A model generated the notes under the pieces. The model was not told the DNA's origin and did not search any database. It worked only from the letters and a program-made list of their open reading frames with translations. From positions 41,622 through 105,621 of the forward strand of contig NZ_QGGO01000012.1 of NCBI RefSeq assembly GCF_003148625.1: DNA of 64,000 nt, written 5' to 3'. The DNA is from Arcicella aurantiaca (lineage in GTDB: Bacteria; Bacteroidota; Bacteroidia; Cytophagales; Spirosomataceae). Made by a program: the position numbers and the translations under genes. Of the stretch, positions 16,809 through 25,908 are shown in pieces (the stretch's first letter is position 1; each line of letters begins with the position of its first letter).

Positions 16809-16955
16809 TTTAATCTGTTGTTTTAAGTAACTCAATAACTGAAGTGGCAGAATATTTTTTCGTTAAATTCCGCTAACATTTAGCAAAAATATTATCAATC
16901 TATCTTAGTTTACCATCAATCTTCAAATAAGTGTTCGCATTTGGCTGAAAACCTG

Positions 16956-16963
16956 TACTTTTG
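16956..16963 (+). promoter_or_regulatory. Candidate -7 box for the histidine phosphatase gene
   Basis: TACTTTTG matches TAnnTTTG. It would give a leader of about 125 nt before the start at 17095. That leader can fold through AACCAC/GTGGTT (about 16977 and 17003). The -33 element is weak. Confidence 0.4.
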
Positions 16964-17094
16964 CGTGAAAATTAGTAACCACAGAAGTAATATTAGAAGG
17001 CAGTGGTTGCAAGAAGTAAATTTCCTCTCAAAGTATTGTTAGTAGATTTACTTTTCTCAAATCGCACTTCGCTCAAATTTAACCTTACGAATCA

Positions 17095-17751
17095 ATGTCT
17101 AACGACCAATCACCAATTCATCATACCAAGACCATTTATTTAATTCGTCACGGAGAAACTGATTTCAACCGTCAGGGAGTTGTTCAAGGAAGTGGCGTAG
17201 ATTCTTCTCTTAATGCGTTGGGGCAAGCTCAAGCAGAAGCGTTTTTTCAGGCTTATCAGCATCTTAATTTTGATAAAGTTTATACCTCTGTTTTGCAAAG
17301 AACGCACCAATCGGTAAAGAAATTTCTTGAAAGAGGTCATGCTTGGGAACAACACGAAGGCTTAAATGAGATTAGTTGGGGCGTGCGTGAAGGCAAAATT
17401 CCCAATAGTCGTGATAACGAATATTACAAAATTCTAATTGATAGTTGGATTGAAGGCAAAACTGATATGCCCTCTGAAGGCGGTGAAAGTCCAGAAGACG
17501 TGGTGGCTCGTCAGAAACCTGTTTTTGAGTTAATTTTGAGCCGTCCAGAAGAACAATTAATTTTGGTTGCCATGCACGGGCGTGCCATTCGTATTCTTTT
17601 GACACACTTATTAGAACGTCCTCTACACGAAATGGATACTTTTGACCATGCTAACTTGTGTTTATACAAATTGATTTACGATTATAAAACATCAAAATTT
17701 AGTGTTGAATTAGCCTGTGATGTTTCGCACTTGGAAGGAATCTCAGAATAA
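17095..17751 (+). CDS. Histidine phosphatase family protein (218 aa)
   Basis: Phosphoglycerate-mutase-like phosphatase. The catalytic RHGET is at 18-22 with His19 as the phospho-acceptor. The second histidine is in VAMHGRAIRIL, with Glu in LNEISWGVREG acting as proton donor. NALGQAQAEAF is typical of the family. The substrate could be a sugar phosphate, alpha-ribazole phosphate or a protein; nothing nearby decides. It precedes a two-component pair by 120 bp on the same strand. Confidence 0.9.
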   Translation: MSNDQSPIHHTKTIYLIRHGETDFNRQGVVQGSGVDSSLNALGQAQAEAFFQAYQHLNFDKVYTSVLQRTHQSVKKFLERGHAWEQHEGLNEISWGVREGKIPNSRDNEYYKILIDSWIEGKTDMPSEGGESPEDVVARQKPVFELILSRPEEQLILVAMHGRAIRILLTHLLERPLHEMDTFDHANLCLYKLIYDYKTSKFSVELACDVSHLEGISE

Positions 17752-17871
17752 TTGACCTTTCAAAATCTTCCGTTTATCCACATTACTTTCCGTTTACTCA
17801 ATTTTTTCAACGTTTTCGACACGATTACGCTAAATTGTTGTTGTCTAAAGGTAAAACTTTATTAAAAATTC

Positions 17872-18963
17872 ATGTCAAGAACAAAACTATATTGGACGCT
17901 GCAAATCTTTGGCTGGTCGGCTTGGCTCGCCAATGAAGCCTTGATATATGCCAATAATTATGGGTGGTCGCTTGACTGGTTTGTTGCTGCCGATTTGAAC
18001 GTCGTCATTGCGATTGTAATGACCAATAATTTCAGAAAAGTTATAAAAAAATACGGTTGGGTTGAACTTCCCATTGAAATGGTGATGCCCCGTATTTTAT
18101 TGGCAGTTGGCTCAATGTCGATTTTCATGGCTTTAGTCAATATTCCACTCGACTCATATTTATTGAAAGAACACGAAGAAGCTAATCTGTGGTCATTTTT
18201 CTTCATTTTGCAGTACATTTTTAGTTGGGCAAAACCTCTCATGATTTGGACGCTTTTTTATTACGCTTCGCATTATTTTGAACGAAAATCAGAAGTTGAA
18301 GTTGATAAAATTCGTTTAGAATCATCGGTAAAAGAAACAGAATCGAAGGTTTTGAGAGCTCAAATGAATCCGCATTTTATGTTTAATGCCCTAAATTCAA
18401 TTCGAGCCTTGATTTTGGAAGACCCCGATAAAGCTCAAAAAGCTGTAACACAATTATCAAATATTTTGAGAAGTTCGCTTTTGGCGGATAGAAGAAAAAC
18501 GGTTTCACTTTCGGAAGAATTAAGAACGGTAGAAGATTATTTAGCTTTGGAAAAAATCCGTTATGAAGAACGTTTGCAAGTTCGGAAGAATATTTACCCC
18601 GAATCTTTGACGGTGCAAGTTCCGCCAATGTTATTACAGACTTTGGTAGAAAACGCTATCAAACATGGCGTTTCTAAACCCGTAAAAGGTGGTTTTGTGA
18701 GTTTGGAAGCACAGGTAATTGATAAAGTTTTGTTGATGACTATTAGTAACACAGGCGTTTTGGAAAGTACAGAATCGGAAGGATTTGGCTTGCAAAATAC
18801 CGCCCACCGCTTGGAATTATTGTTTGGACCAGAGTCAAAATTCAAAATATTTCAATCTGCCAAAGAAGTGGTAACGGCTGAAATCACCATTCCAATTCCA
18901 CAGATAGAATCAGAAAAAGCTAATCCTTTGACGAAGATTACTAATTTGGTGAAAGTGGGGTGA
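17872..18963 (+). CDS. LytS/YehU-type sensor histidine kinase (363 aa)
   Basis: Membrane kinase of the PF06580 class. Four hydrophobic helices lie in the first ~145 residues (for example WLANEALIYANNYGWSLDW and ILLAVGSMSIFMALVNIPL). A coiled linker follows, then the phospho-acceptor motif QMNPHFMFNALNSIRALI with His168 and a C-terminal ATPase domain (LVENAIKHGV, GFGLQNTAHRLELLFG). It lies 68 bp upstream of a LytTR response regulator, its evident partner. No recognisable ligand-binding domain, so the stimulus is unknown. Confidence 0.93.
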   Translation: MSRTKLYWTLQIFGWSAWLANEALIYANNYGWSLDWFVAADLNVVIAIVMTNNFRKVIKKYGWVELPIEMVMPRILLAVGSMSIFMALVNIPLDSYLLKEHEEANLWSFFFILQYIFSWAKPLMIWTLFYYASHYFERKSEVEVDKIRLESSVKETESKVLRAQMNPHFMFNALNSIRALILEDPDKAQKAVTQLSNILRSSLLADRRKTVSLSEELRTVEDYLALEKIRYEERLQVRKNIYPESLTVQVPPMLLQTLVENAIKHGVSKPVKGGFVSLEAQVIDKVLLMTISNTGVLESTESEGFGLQNTAHRLELLFGPESKFKIFQSAKEVVTAEITIPIPQIESEKANPLTKITNLVKVG

Positions 18964-19031
18964 TAATATCCACGCTCGTCCAGATTTACAATTTGGATTA
19001 GCAACATTCTTAAAACTGATAACTGAATAAT

Positions 19032-19769
19032 ATGAAAGCTCTAATCGTAGATGATGAACGTTTGGCAAGAAATGAACTGAAACGCTTGCTTGAAAATTTC
19101 CCTAAAATTAATATCGTTGGTGAAGCTGCCAATGCTGAGGAAGCCGTTGAGTTGATTGACCAATTGCATCCAGACCTTTTGTTTTTGGATATTCAGATGC
19201 CGGGGAAAACGGGTTTCGACTTGTTGACAGACCTTGAAGGATACGTTCCAGAAGTTATTTTTACGACTGCCTACGATGAATATGCCATCAAAGCTTTTGA
19301 GTTTAATGCTTTGGATTATCTTTTGAAACCCATTGAATTACACCGACTTAGCGAAGCCGTTCAGAAAGTTGAGGAGGAATTTGACCGTCAAAAACAATTG
19401 ACCGAAACGGTAAAAGACAACACAACGGTACTTTCTGAAAACGACCAAGTTTTTGTAAAAGACGGTGAAAAATGTTGGTTTGTGCGTTTAGGAAATGTTC
19501 GCCTTTTTGAATCAATGGGAAATTATGTACGTCTTTATTTTGACGACCAAAAGCCTTTGGTTCTCAAATCTTTAAATGCTTTGGAAGACCGTTTAGACCC
19601 TAAAATTTTCTTCCGTGCCAACCGTAAGCATATTATCAATTTGAAATATATCCAAAAGATAGAGCCTTGGTTTTCAGGAGGTTTACAAGTAACCTTGCGT
19701 GAAAGTGGCGATAAAATTGAAATCTCTCGTCGTCAAGCAATTCGTTTTAAAGAATTATTGAGTTTGTAA
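19032..19769 (+). CDS. LytTR-family response regulator (245 aa)
   Basis: The receiver domain is at 1-120 with acidic pocket (IVDDER), phospho-acceptor Asp53 in FLDIQMPG, conserved Thr in FTTAYDEYA and Lys in LLKPIE. The C-terminal LytTR DNA-binding domain at about 145-245 contains NYVRLYF, RANRKHIINLKYIQKI and ISRRQAIRFKELL. It is the output partner of the kinase just upstream. Targets are unknown; a second, stand-alone LytTR protein is at 57967. Confidence 0.95.
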   Translation: MKALIVDDERLARNELKRLLENFPKINIVGEAANAEEAVELIDQLHPDLLFLDIQMPGKTGFDLLTDLEGYVPEVIFTTAYDEYAIKAFEFNALDYLLKPIELHRLSEAVQKVEEEFDRQKQLTETVKDNTTVLSENDQVFVKDGEKCWFVRLGNVRLFESMGNYVRLYFDDQKPLVLKSLNALEDRLDPKIFFRANRKHIINLKYIQKIEPWFSGGLQVTLRESGDKIEISRRQAIRFKELLSL

Positions 19770-19813
19770 AATAGTTGGGGTATCTGGATAATATAGAATT
19801 ATTGATAAACAAT

Positions 19814-19821
19814 TATCTTTG
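19814..19821 (+). promoter_or_regulatory. Candidate -7 box for the Rpn-family gene
   Basis: TATCTTTG matches TAnnTTTG 30 bases before the chosen start at 19852. This supports the shorter start, since the longer ORF form would begin inside the promoter. Confidence 0.45.
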
Positions 19822-19851
19822 TCTATCAATTCAAAAATATATTGCAAAATC

Positions 19852-20691
19852 ATGTCGAAATACATTAATCCATATACGGATTTTGGTTTTAAAAAACTGT
19901 TCGGGGAAGAAGGTAATAAGGATTTATTGATAGACTTTTTAAATCAGTTGTTACCAACTCATCATCAGATTGAAACCTTAACTTTTCGTAATAATGAGAA
20001 TTCTTCGGAATTTGCATTTGAGCGTAAAGCTGTTTTTGATATTCATTGTCATGCCCAAAATGGAGAAAGATTCATTGTAGAAATGCAAAAAGCTAAAGTG
20101 AATTACTTTAAAGACCGTTCTCTTTTTTATACCACTTTCCCGATTAGAGAACAAGCGAAACGGGGTGAAGCATGGGATTTTAGATTGACTCCAGTTTATA
20201 TGATTGCCATTTTGGATTTTCTTTATGATGAAGAAGCCGAAAAGCAAAAGTTCTTGCGTTCGGTAGCTTTAAAAGACCAAGACGGGGAAATATTTTACGA
20301 TAAGTTACACTTCAAGTTTATACAAATGCCTTTGTTCAATAAGGGCGAAAATGAGCTGAAAACGCATTTTGACAAGTGGATTTATTTTTTGAAAAATTTA
20401 GATTCATTCAATGATATTCCTCTAATTCTGAAAGAACCAATTTTTGAGAAAGCATTTCATGAGGCAGAAATTGCAGCAATGACCGCTCCGCAATTTGAAC
20501 AATATCAAGAGAGTTTGATGAGTTATATTGAAATTCGAGAGGTTATCAATACCGCAATACAAAGTGCTGAGAATGATGGGAGAAAAAAGGAAAAGTATAA
20601 TATTGCCAAAGAAATGAAGAAAGATGGGGAGCCATTAGATAAAATAATGAGATACACAGGACTTTCAGAAAAAGAAATTAACGGTTTGTAA
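19852..20691 (+). CDS. Rpn-family PD-(D/E)XK nuclease / putative transposase (PF12784-like)
   Basis: With start MSKYINPYTDFGFKKLFGEE (279 aa) it matches the recombination-promoting nuclease family. Visible are DFGFKKLFG, KAVFDIHCHAQNGERFIVEMQ (the D...ExQ nuclease site), YFKDRSLFYTTFPIREQ, the GEAWDF and YMIAILDF segments and a C-terminal helix ending YTGLSEKEINGL. These proteins are DNA nucleases often annotated as transposases; many are stand-alone accessory genes. It has its own promoter box and terminator. No inverted repeats or target duplication are seen around it. Confidence 0.88.
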   Translation: MSKYINPYTDFGFKKLFGEEGNKDLLIDFLNQLLPTHHQIETLTFRNNENSSEFAFERKAVFDIHCHAQNGERFIVEMQKAKVNYFKDRSLFYTTFPIREQAKRGEAWDFRLTPVYMIAILDFLYDEEAEKQKFLRSVALKDQDGEIFYDKLHFKFIQMPLFNKGENELKTHFDKWIYFLKNLDSFNDIPLILKEPIFEKAFHEAEIAAMTAPQFEQYQESLMSYIEIREVINTAIQSAENDGRKKEKYNIAKEMKKDGEPLDKIMRYTGLSEKEINGL

Positions 20692-20705
20692 GCAAATCTT
20701 ACTTG

Positions 20706-20738
20706 AAGGGTTTTGACAGTCTGTTGAAACCCTTTTTT
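20706..20738 (+). terminator. Terminator after the Rpn-family gene
   Basis: AAGGGTTTTGACA (20706-20718) pairs with TGTTGAAACCCTT (20722-20734) with two wobble pairs, followed by T4. Confidence 0.8.
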
Positions 20739-20823
20739 CATATCCATAGTTTTGTCTTTATGAAAGACTTTCAACAAAACCACCGAATTTGTCTTTAATT
20801 TTACAGGAATTTTAAGAAATGAT

Positions 20824-21366
20824 ATGAGAAAATTAACTTATTTATTGATATTGAGTGTGTTTTTGACCTCTTGCGGAGCTGAAAATCAGGGAGAACAAAC
20901 AAAGAAATATTTTGATTTGAAAGGATTAATCGAACAACAAATTAAAGTTTTGGAAAAGAGAAAGCCGATGATTCAAAAGACTATTTCAATGGCTGAAAAA
21001 TCTGAAAGTCAGCAAATTAAATCGGTTGATTGGACGAAAGAATTAGAACTATTCACCCAAGCAGATTTGAATAAACCCGCATTTATCAGCAGTTATAACA
21101 TAGATAGTTCAGCGAATGGAATAAAGTACGTTTTGAAAGAAACGGAAAAATTGCCAATTAAATATTTGACAATCAGTAAAGTAGGAGGGAGGACAACCCA
21201 AATTGAAACTTTAATGAGTAATGAAAATTATTTATATCAATCAGAAAAGCATTTGAAATTATCATTGATTAATGAGCAATTATCTGATTATCAGATTGAT
21301 GGATTTCAAAAAGTGGTGTTTGGTGATAAAAAAGATTTTAAGATTAACGGTAAAATTGCACAATGA
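20824..21366 (+). CDS. Predicted lipoprotein of unknown function (180 aa)
   Basis: The N-terminus MRKLTYLLILSVFLTSC carries a clear lipobox with Cys17. The mature part starts with a long helix (about 28-65, Lys/Glu rich) followed by beta-like segments (LTISKVGGRTTQIETLMS, LYQSEKHLKLSLI). No family is recognised. Its stop overlaps the ATG of the SGNH-like gene by four bases, so the two are translationally coupled and probably work together at the cell surface. Confidence 0.8.
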   Translation: MRKLTYLLILSVFLTSCGAENQGEQTKKYFDLKGLIEQQIKVLEKRKPMIQKTISMAEKSESQQIKSVDWTKELELFTQADLNKPAFISSYNIDSSANGIKYVLKETEKLPIKYLTISKVGGRTTQIETLMSNENYLYQSEKHLKLSLINEQLSDYQIDGFQKVVFGDKKDFKINGKIAQ

Positions 21367-22316
21367 TAATTCAGTTTCTCAAGAAAGTTTTTGTGCTTTG
21401 TTTCTTACTGGTAATAAGTCTCTACGCCTTGTCGTATATGGTTGATGCTGGACTTCGGAAGTCACGAAACGATTATTTTGCCTCATGGAATGATTTGTAT
21501 TCTTCCAAGATTAATGCCGATTTACTCATTATGGGTTCTTCACGGGCGGCATTTCATATTTCTCCCCAAATTATAGACGCTACTCTTTCTCTAAATTCTT
21601 ACAATTTAGGACTTTCCGCTTGGCATTTTGATATGCAAAATGCACGTTTCAAAATGTATTTACAGCATAATCGAAAACCTAAATATGTTATCCTAAATGT
21701 AGATGTTTATGGTTTTTCAAAACGTGCAGATGTGGCTGATTATCAGCAGTTTTTGCCATATATTCAAGATACTGTTTTACAAAAAACAATTCGTGGGCAT
21801 AAAGGCGAATTTGACGTTTATCAAAGAAATATTCCCTTGTTGAAATATAGAAACCTACAAAACTTAGCTTTTGAAGGCATTTTTACGTTTTTCGATTTTA
21901 CGAATTTATATGACTCTACAAGAAACTATAAAGGTTATAGAGGCAATGACTATGCTTGGACTCAAGATTTTGAACGATTCAAAAAACGCTTTCCCAAAGG
22001 AGCAAAATATACTTTTAACAAAGAAGTAAAACATCAATTTAATGAGTTTTTAGCCTTTTGTCAACGTGAAAAAATCAAAGTATTTTTGGTATATGCTCCA
22101 GAATATTTTGAAGTTCAACCTTATTATAAAAACAAAACTGAATTAATTAATTTATGTATCGAATCAGCTAAAAAATACCAATGTCATTTCTTTGATTATT
22201 CTAAGGATTCACTTTGCTATAATCGCCAATATTTTTACAACTCTCAACATCTAAACAAAAAAGGAGCAGAGTTATATTCTAAGGATTTAGCGAAGAAAGT
22301 AAAATTGCTTCTATAA
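21363..22316 (+). CDS. SGNH/GDSL-like membrane-anchored protein (317 aa)
   Basis: An N-terminal membrane helix (about 8-28) leads into a periplasmic SGNH-like fold. The block I motif is LLIMGSSRAAFH (Ser59/Ser60 region), with NLGLSAWHFDMQ as block II, and the C-terminal FYNSQHLNKKGAELYS carries the conserved His. Proteins of this kind resemble DltD and acyl-group-modifying enzymes of surface polysaccharides. It is coupled to the upstream lipoprotein and leads into the carbamoyltransferase region. A role in exopolysaccharide modification is inference. Confidence 0.75.
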   Translation: MIIQFLKKVFVLCFLLVISLYALSYMVDAGLRKSRNDYFASWNDLYSSKINADLLIMGSSRAAFHISPQIIDATLSLNSYNLGLSAWHFDMQNARFKMYLQHNRKPKYVILNVDVYGFSKRADVADYQQFLPYIQDTVLQKTIRGHKGEFDVYQRNIPLLKYRNLQNLAFEGIFTFFDFTNLYDSTRNYKGYRGNDYAWTQDFERFKKRFPKGAKYTFNKEVKHQFNEFLAFCQREKIKVFLVYAPEYFEVQPYYKNKTELINLCIESAKKYQCHFFDYSKDSLCYNRQYFYNSQHLNKKGAELYSKDLAKKVKLLL

Positions 22317-22360
22317 AAGGATGCAACCTTTTTAGTATTTTCTTGCGTCTTTCAATATTA

Positions 22361-22424
22361 TATCAAAAATCATGTAGGATAAGAACCTACAATATCAGAA
22401 ATCATGTAGGATAATAACCTACAA
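22361..22424. repeat. Two tandem 32-bp hairpin units upstream of the carbamoyltransferase gene
   Basis: Units at 22361-22392 and 22393-22424 share TATCA-AAATCATGTAGGATAA and end AACCTACAA, differing at two positions. Each contains the hairpin TGTAGG...CCTACA. They end 43 bp before the promoter, so they may bind a regulator or be REP-like. A weak terminator-like AAAAGG/CCTTTT lies at 22315-22331. Confidence 0.8.
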
Positions 22425-22466
22425 ACAGCCTTTTAATAATTTTATAATCTACTTCACTCTTCATAA

Positions 22467-22497
22467 TTGGCATTTCTCTCAATCAGTCGTACTTTTG
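22467..22497 (+). promoter_or_regulatory. Promoter of the carbamoyltransferase operon
   Basis: TTG (22467-22469), a 20-base spacer and TACTTTTG (22490-22497) fit the Bacteroidota -33/-7 pattern; the start codon follows at 22525. Confidence 0.65.
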
Positions 22498-22524
22498 TAA
22501 TTCAAATACCCAGAAAACTATTTC

Positions 22525-24390
22525 ATGAACATATTAGGAATATCAGCATTTTATCACGATTCGGCTGCTACTATTACTCAGAATGGAGAAATTATCGCCG
22601 CTGCTCAAGAAGAACGCTTCACCCGTATCAAGCACGACCCCGCATTCCCGACAAAAGCAGTTGAGTACTGTTTGATGGAATCTGGATTGTCTTTGGATAA
22701 ATTAGATGCGATTGTTTTCTACGACAAACCTCTTTTGAAATTTGAACGTTTGTTAGAAACTTATTACGCCTTTTCTCCAAGTGGTCTTCGTTCATTTTTA
22801 ACGTCTATTCCAGTTTGGTTAAAAGAAAAAATGTTCTTGAAGAGAATGTTGTACGACGAACTTTTCAAGATTGGTCAATTCGATAAGAAAAAAGTAAAAC
22901 TACTTTTTCCAGAACACCACCTTTCGCACGCTGCCAGTGCATTTTATCCTTCTCCTTTTGAAGATGCTGCCGTTTTAACTATCGACGGTGTTGGTGAATG
23001 GGCTACGGCTTCTATTTGTCATGGAAAAGGAAAAGACATGACCATTCTGAAAGAATTACAATTTCCTCATTCATTGGGTTTGTTGTATTCTGCTATTACT
23101 TATTTTGCAGGATTCAAAGTAAATTCAGGTGAATATAAATTGATGGGACTTGCTCCGTATGGCGACCCAAATTCTGAAAGAACACTTCGTTATGCAGATA
23201 TTATCCGTACAAAACTGATTGATATTCATCCCGATGGTTCAATTTGGTTAAATCAAAAATACTTTGATTATGCCACAGGACTACGCATGGTGAAAGATAA
23301 AGAATGGGAAAAACTGTTTGGTTTTGCTCGTCGTGAATCAGAAACTAACCTTCAACCAGAACACTGTGATTTTGCTTTAGCTGCTCAAATTGTGACGGAA
23401 GAAATCGTTATTTTGATGGCTAAAGAAGCCAAAAGATTAACAGGTTCAGACAACCTTTGTTTAGCAGGTGGTGTTGCCTTGAACTGTGTTGCTAACGGAA
23501 AATTACAAAATGCCAAAATCTTCAAAAATGTCTATATCCAACCAGCCGCAGGTGATGCAGGTGGAGCTTTGGGAGCGGCATTAGTAGGAGAATATATTTA
23601 TTTCGGACAAGAACGCAAACTTACGGCAGGAGCTTTAGACGAAATGAAAGGTTCTTATTTAGGACCAGAATATTCGGATGTTGATACCCGTTTGATGGCA
23701 AAAAAATACAATGCCGTTTATACATACTACGAAAATTTTGAAGAATTAGCCGCTAAAACTGCTACTGCTTTGGCAGATGGTAATGTAGTTGGTTGGTTTC
23801 AAGGTAGAATGGAGTTTGGACCTCGTGCTTTGGGCGGACGTAGTATTTTGGGAGATGCTCGAAACGAAGAAATGCAGAAAAAACTAAACCTCAAGATTAA
23901 ATATCGTGAAGGTTTCCGTCCGTTTGCTCCTTCGGTTTTGGCAGAAGATGCCGCTGAATATTTTGAATTGGAAGGTACTTCGCCATATATGCTTTTGGTG
24001 CATGGCGTTCAAGAAAAGCGTCGTAAGCAATTGCCAGATAATTACCGTTCTTTGCCTTTGATGGAGAAATTGTATTATCTACGTTCAGACTTACCGTCAA
24101 TTACGCACATTGACTTCTCTGCTCGTATTCAAACGGTTCACAAAGAAACCAACCCAAGATATTGGACTTTGATTGACCAGTTTAAACAACAAACGGGTTA
24201 TGGTTTGGTGGTAAATACCAGCTTCAACGTGCGTGGCGAGCCTATCGTATGTACGCCAGAAGATGCTTATAAATGCCTTATGCGTACAGAAATGGACTAT
24301 TTGGTAGTAGGTAATTTTATTTTTGATAAGAGAAATCAACCAGAATGGGCTGAAAAAGACGACTGGAAAGACGAATTTAAGTTAGACTAA
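22525..24390 (+). CDS. Carbamoyltransferase, NodU/CmcH (SxtI-like) family
   Basis: Transfers a carbamoyl group from carbamoyl phosphate to a hydroxyl of a sugar or metabolite. The 621 residues show the N-terminal ILGISAFYHDSAATI, QEERFTRIKHD, the metal-binding HHLSHAASAFYPSPF (around 130-144), VLTIDGVGEWATAS and EYKLMGLAPYG. The C-terminal YrdC-like part has GWFQGRMEFGPRALGGRSIL and TSFNVRGEPIVCTPEDA. Its stop overlaps the next start by one base. The neighbours DUF5989 and SxtJ-like proteins match the carbamoyltransferase trio of saxitoxin clusters (sxtI/J/K), here in a polysaccharide setting. Confidence 0.95.
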   Translation: MNILGISAFYHDSAATITQNGEIIAAAQEERFTRIKHDPAFPTKAVEYCLMESGLSLDKLDAIVFYDKPLLKFERLLETYYAFSPSGLRSFLTSIPVWLKEKMFLKRMLYDELFKIGQFDKKKVKLLFPEHHLSHAASAFYPSPFEDAAVLTIDGVGEWATASICHGKGKDMTILKELQFPHSLGLLYSAITYFAGFKVNSGEYKLMGLAPYGDPNSERTLRYADIIRTKLIDIHPDGSIWLNQKYFDYATGLRMVKDKEWEKLFGFARRESETNLQPEHCDFALAAQIVTEEIVILMAKEAKRLTGSDNLCLAGGVALNCVANGKLQNAKIFKNVYIQPAAGDAGGALGAALVGEYIYFGQERKLTAGALDEMKGSYLGPEYSDVDTRLMAKKYNAVYTYYENFEELAAKTATALADGNVVGWFQGRMEFGPRALGGRSILGDARNEEMQKKLNLKIKYREGFRPFAPSVLAEDAAEYFELEGTSPYMLLVHGVQEKRRKQLPDNYRSLPLMEKLYYLRSDLPSITHIDFSARIQTVHKETNPRYWTLIDQFKQQTGYGLVVNTSFNVRGEPIVCTPEDAYKCLMRTEMDYLVVGNFIFDKRNQPEWAEKDDWKDEFKLD

Positions 24391-25571
24391 TGAATACATT
24401 AAAAATCATCTTTTTGTTATTACTATTGAGCGTCTTGGGTTCGTCAGGATTGCTATTGCTTGATTTGTTGAGAGGTGATGGTAATGGTATTGTAGCAGGA
24501 ATTAATTTTGCTCCTGTGGCAAAATACTTGACTTATGCTTTTTTAGCGTATTGTTTTTGGTATGCTTTCAAACAAAAAATAGGTTGGTTACAAAACGTCG
24601 TCATGTCGGGTTTGATGATTTTCTTAACTGTTCTTTTATTAGAATGGATTTGTGGAATTGTCTTGAAAAAACAAGCTGACCTTGCTCCAAAAATTGAAGG
24701 TCCAACGCATTCAATGACTTGGGATAATGTTTTGGGCTATAAACCAAATCCTGATACTGTTCATACAGGAACAAGAACTAAAGATGGCAAAGTTATTTAT
24801 AGCATCACGTATGCAACAGACCATAATAGTCTGAGAGTTACGCCAATTGATACCACCAAACCACGAATGAAATACGCTCAGTTTTTTGGTTGTTCCATGA
24901 CTTTTGGTGAAGGTGTGCAAAGTAATGAGACGCTTCCATATTATTTTGCAAAATTTGATAGTACTTATCGCCCTTACAATTTGGCTTATAGTGGTTATGG
25001 ACCTCACCAAATGTTGGCACGTTTAGAGACAAATCAATTGAAAAACATTGTCAAAGAGAAAGCAGGAGTTGGGTTTTATATTTACATCAATGACCATGTA
25101 AACCGTGTTTTAGGTACAATGACAAACTTTAGTTATAACGGAGGAAATGCTCCTTATTTTCATAAAGTTGGAAGCGAATTGAAGCACGACGGATTATTCA
25201 AAGATAGTCGCAAGATTAGAAGCTTGATTTTTGAGAAATTATTGAAAAGTAATATTCTAAAATTATTCAAAATTGGTTATCCTTTCAAGATTACAGACGA
25301 AGATTATGAATTGACTGCTGAAGTGATGGCTCAATCAGCAAAATTATTTAAAGAACAATTTGGGAATGATAATTTTTATGTAATCATTTACCCGACTTCG
25401 GTGGATAGTTTTTTGATAATCAATTTGTTAAAGCAAAAAGGCGTGAAAGTTTTAGATTATTCAAAACTATTCAATCCACTTGATGCCAAATATGCTATTC
25501 CGTTTGATGAACATCCAACGGCATTGGCAAACGAAGTTTTAATTAAACAATTAGTAAAAGATATAAACTGA
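24390..25571 (+). CDS. Membrane protein with SGNH-like domain (393 aa)
   Basis: Two hydrophobic helices at about 4-24 and 45-92 are followed by an extracytoplasmic domain. FGCSMTFGEGVQ matches SGNH block I (Ser in GCSMT), NLAYSGYGPHQML matches block II, and the end has FDEHPTALANEVL with an Asp-x-x-His pair, so the catalytic set looks complete. It overlaps the carbamoyltransferase stop by one base. Likely acts on the carbamoylated glycan or a related surface substrate, such as adding or removing acyl groups; that is inference. Confidence 0.75.
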   Translation: MNTLKIIFLLLLLSVLGSSGLLLLDLLRGDGNGIVAGINFAPVAKYLTYAFLAYCFWYAFKQKIGWLQNVVMSGLMIFLTVLLLEWICGIVLKKQADLAPKIEGPTHSMTWDNVLGYKPNPDTVHTGTRTKDGKVIYSITYATDHNSLRVTPIDTTKPRMKYAQFFGCSMTFGEGVQSNETLPYYFAKFDSTYRPYNLAYSGYGPHQMLARLETNQLKNIVKEKAGVGFYIYINDHVNRVLGTMTNFSYNGGNAPYFHKVGSELKHDGLFKDSRKIRSLIFEKLLKSNILKLFKIGYPFKITDEDYELTAEVMAQSAKLFKEQFGNDNFYVIIYPTSVDSFLIINLLKQKGVKVLDYSKLFNPLDAKYAIPFDEHPTALANEVLIKQLVKDIN

Positions 25572-25678
25572 TGGAAGTATAAAGTATCAGGTATTAAGTA
25601 TTAAGAAATTCTAAAATCTTACTTCGTGAATACTATTGAACTTTGTAAAGCCTTTAAAACATTTTAAAATTTAATATT

Positions 25679-25828
25679 ATGGACTTTTTAACTGACCTTT
25701 TTAGTTTTTTGAAAGAGCGTAAAAAATGGTGGCTCTTACCTGTAATCATCGTATTGTTATTAATCGGTGTACTTATCGTAATTGGCGGAGGTTCAGCCAT
25801 TGCTCCATTTATTTATACATTATTTTAA
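25679..25828 (+). CDS. DUF5989 (SxtK-like) small membrane protein, 49 aa
   Basis: ORF read by hand. It begins MDFLTDLFSFLKERKKWWLL, continues as one hydrophobic helix (about 19-37) and ends GSAIAPFIYTLF. This is the pattern I know as DUF5989, the SxtK-type protein found beside carbamoyltransferases. It lies 107 bp after the SGNH gene and 80 bp before the SxtJ-like gene. Probably a small subunit of a membrane-bound carbamoyltransferase complex, by gene association only. Confidence 0.85.
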   Translation: MDFLTDLFSFLKERKKWWLLPVIIVLLLIGVLIVIGGGSAIAPFIYTLF

Positions 25829-25835
25829 GTTAATT

Positions 25836-25897
25836 GTGATTTAGAGAATGAGTGATTTGTTATTAATAATTCACAAATCACTCATTCTCTAAATCAC
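25836..25897. repeat. 25-bp perfect inverted repeat between DUF5989 and SxtJ-like genes
   Basis: Arms 25836-25860 and 25873-25897 are perfectly complementary with a 12-base loop. The left arm itself reads GTGATTT twice. There is no T-run, so it is not a plain terminator; it belongs to the word-repeat hairpins of this genome. Confidence 0.85.
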
Positions 25898-25908
25898 TAA
25901 TTAAAAAC

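Noticed and set aside
19852..20691. Insertion sequence around the Rpn-family gene
   Set aside because: No terminal inverted repeats or target duplications are visible; the family is usually stand-alone.
22361..22424. Possible CRISPR array from tandem 32-bp units
   Set aside because: Units are directly adjacent with no spacers, only two copies, and no cas genes lie nearby.
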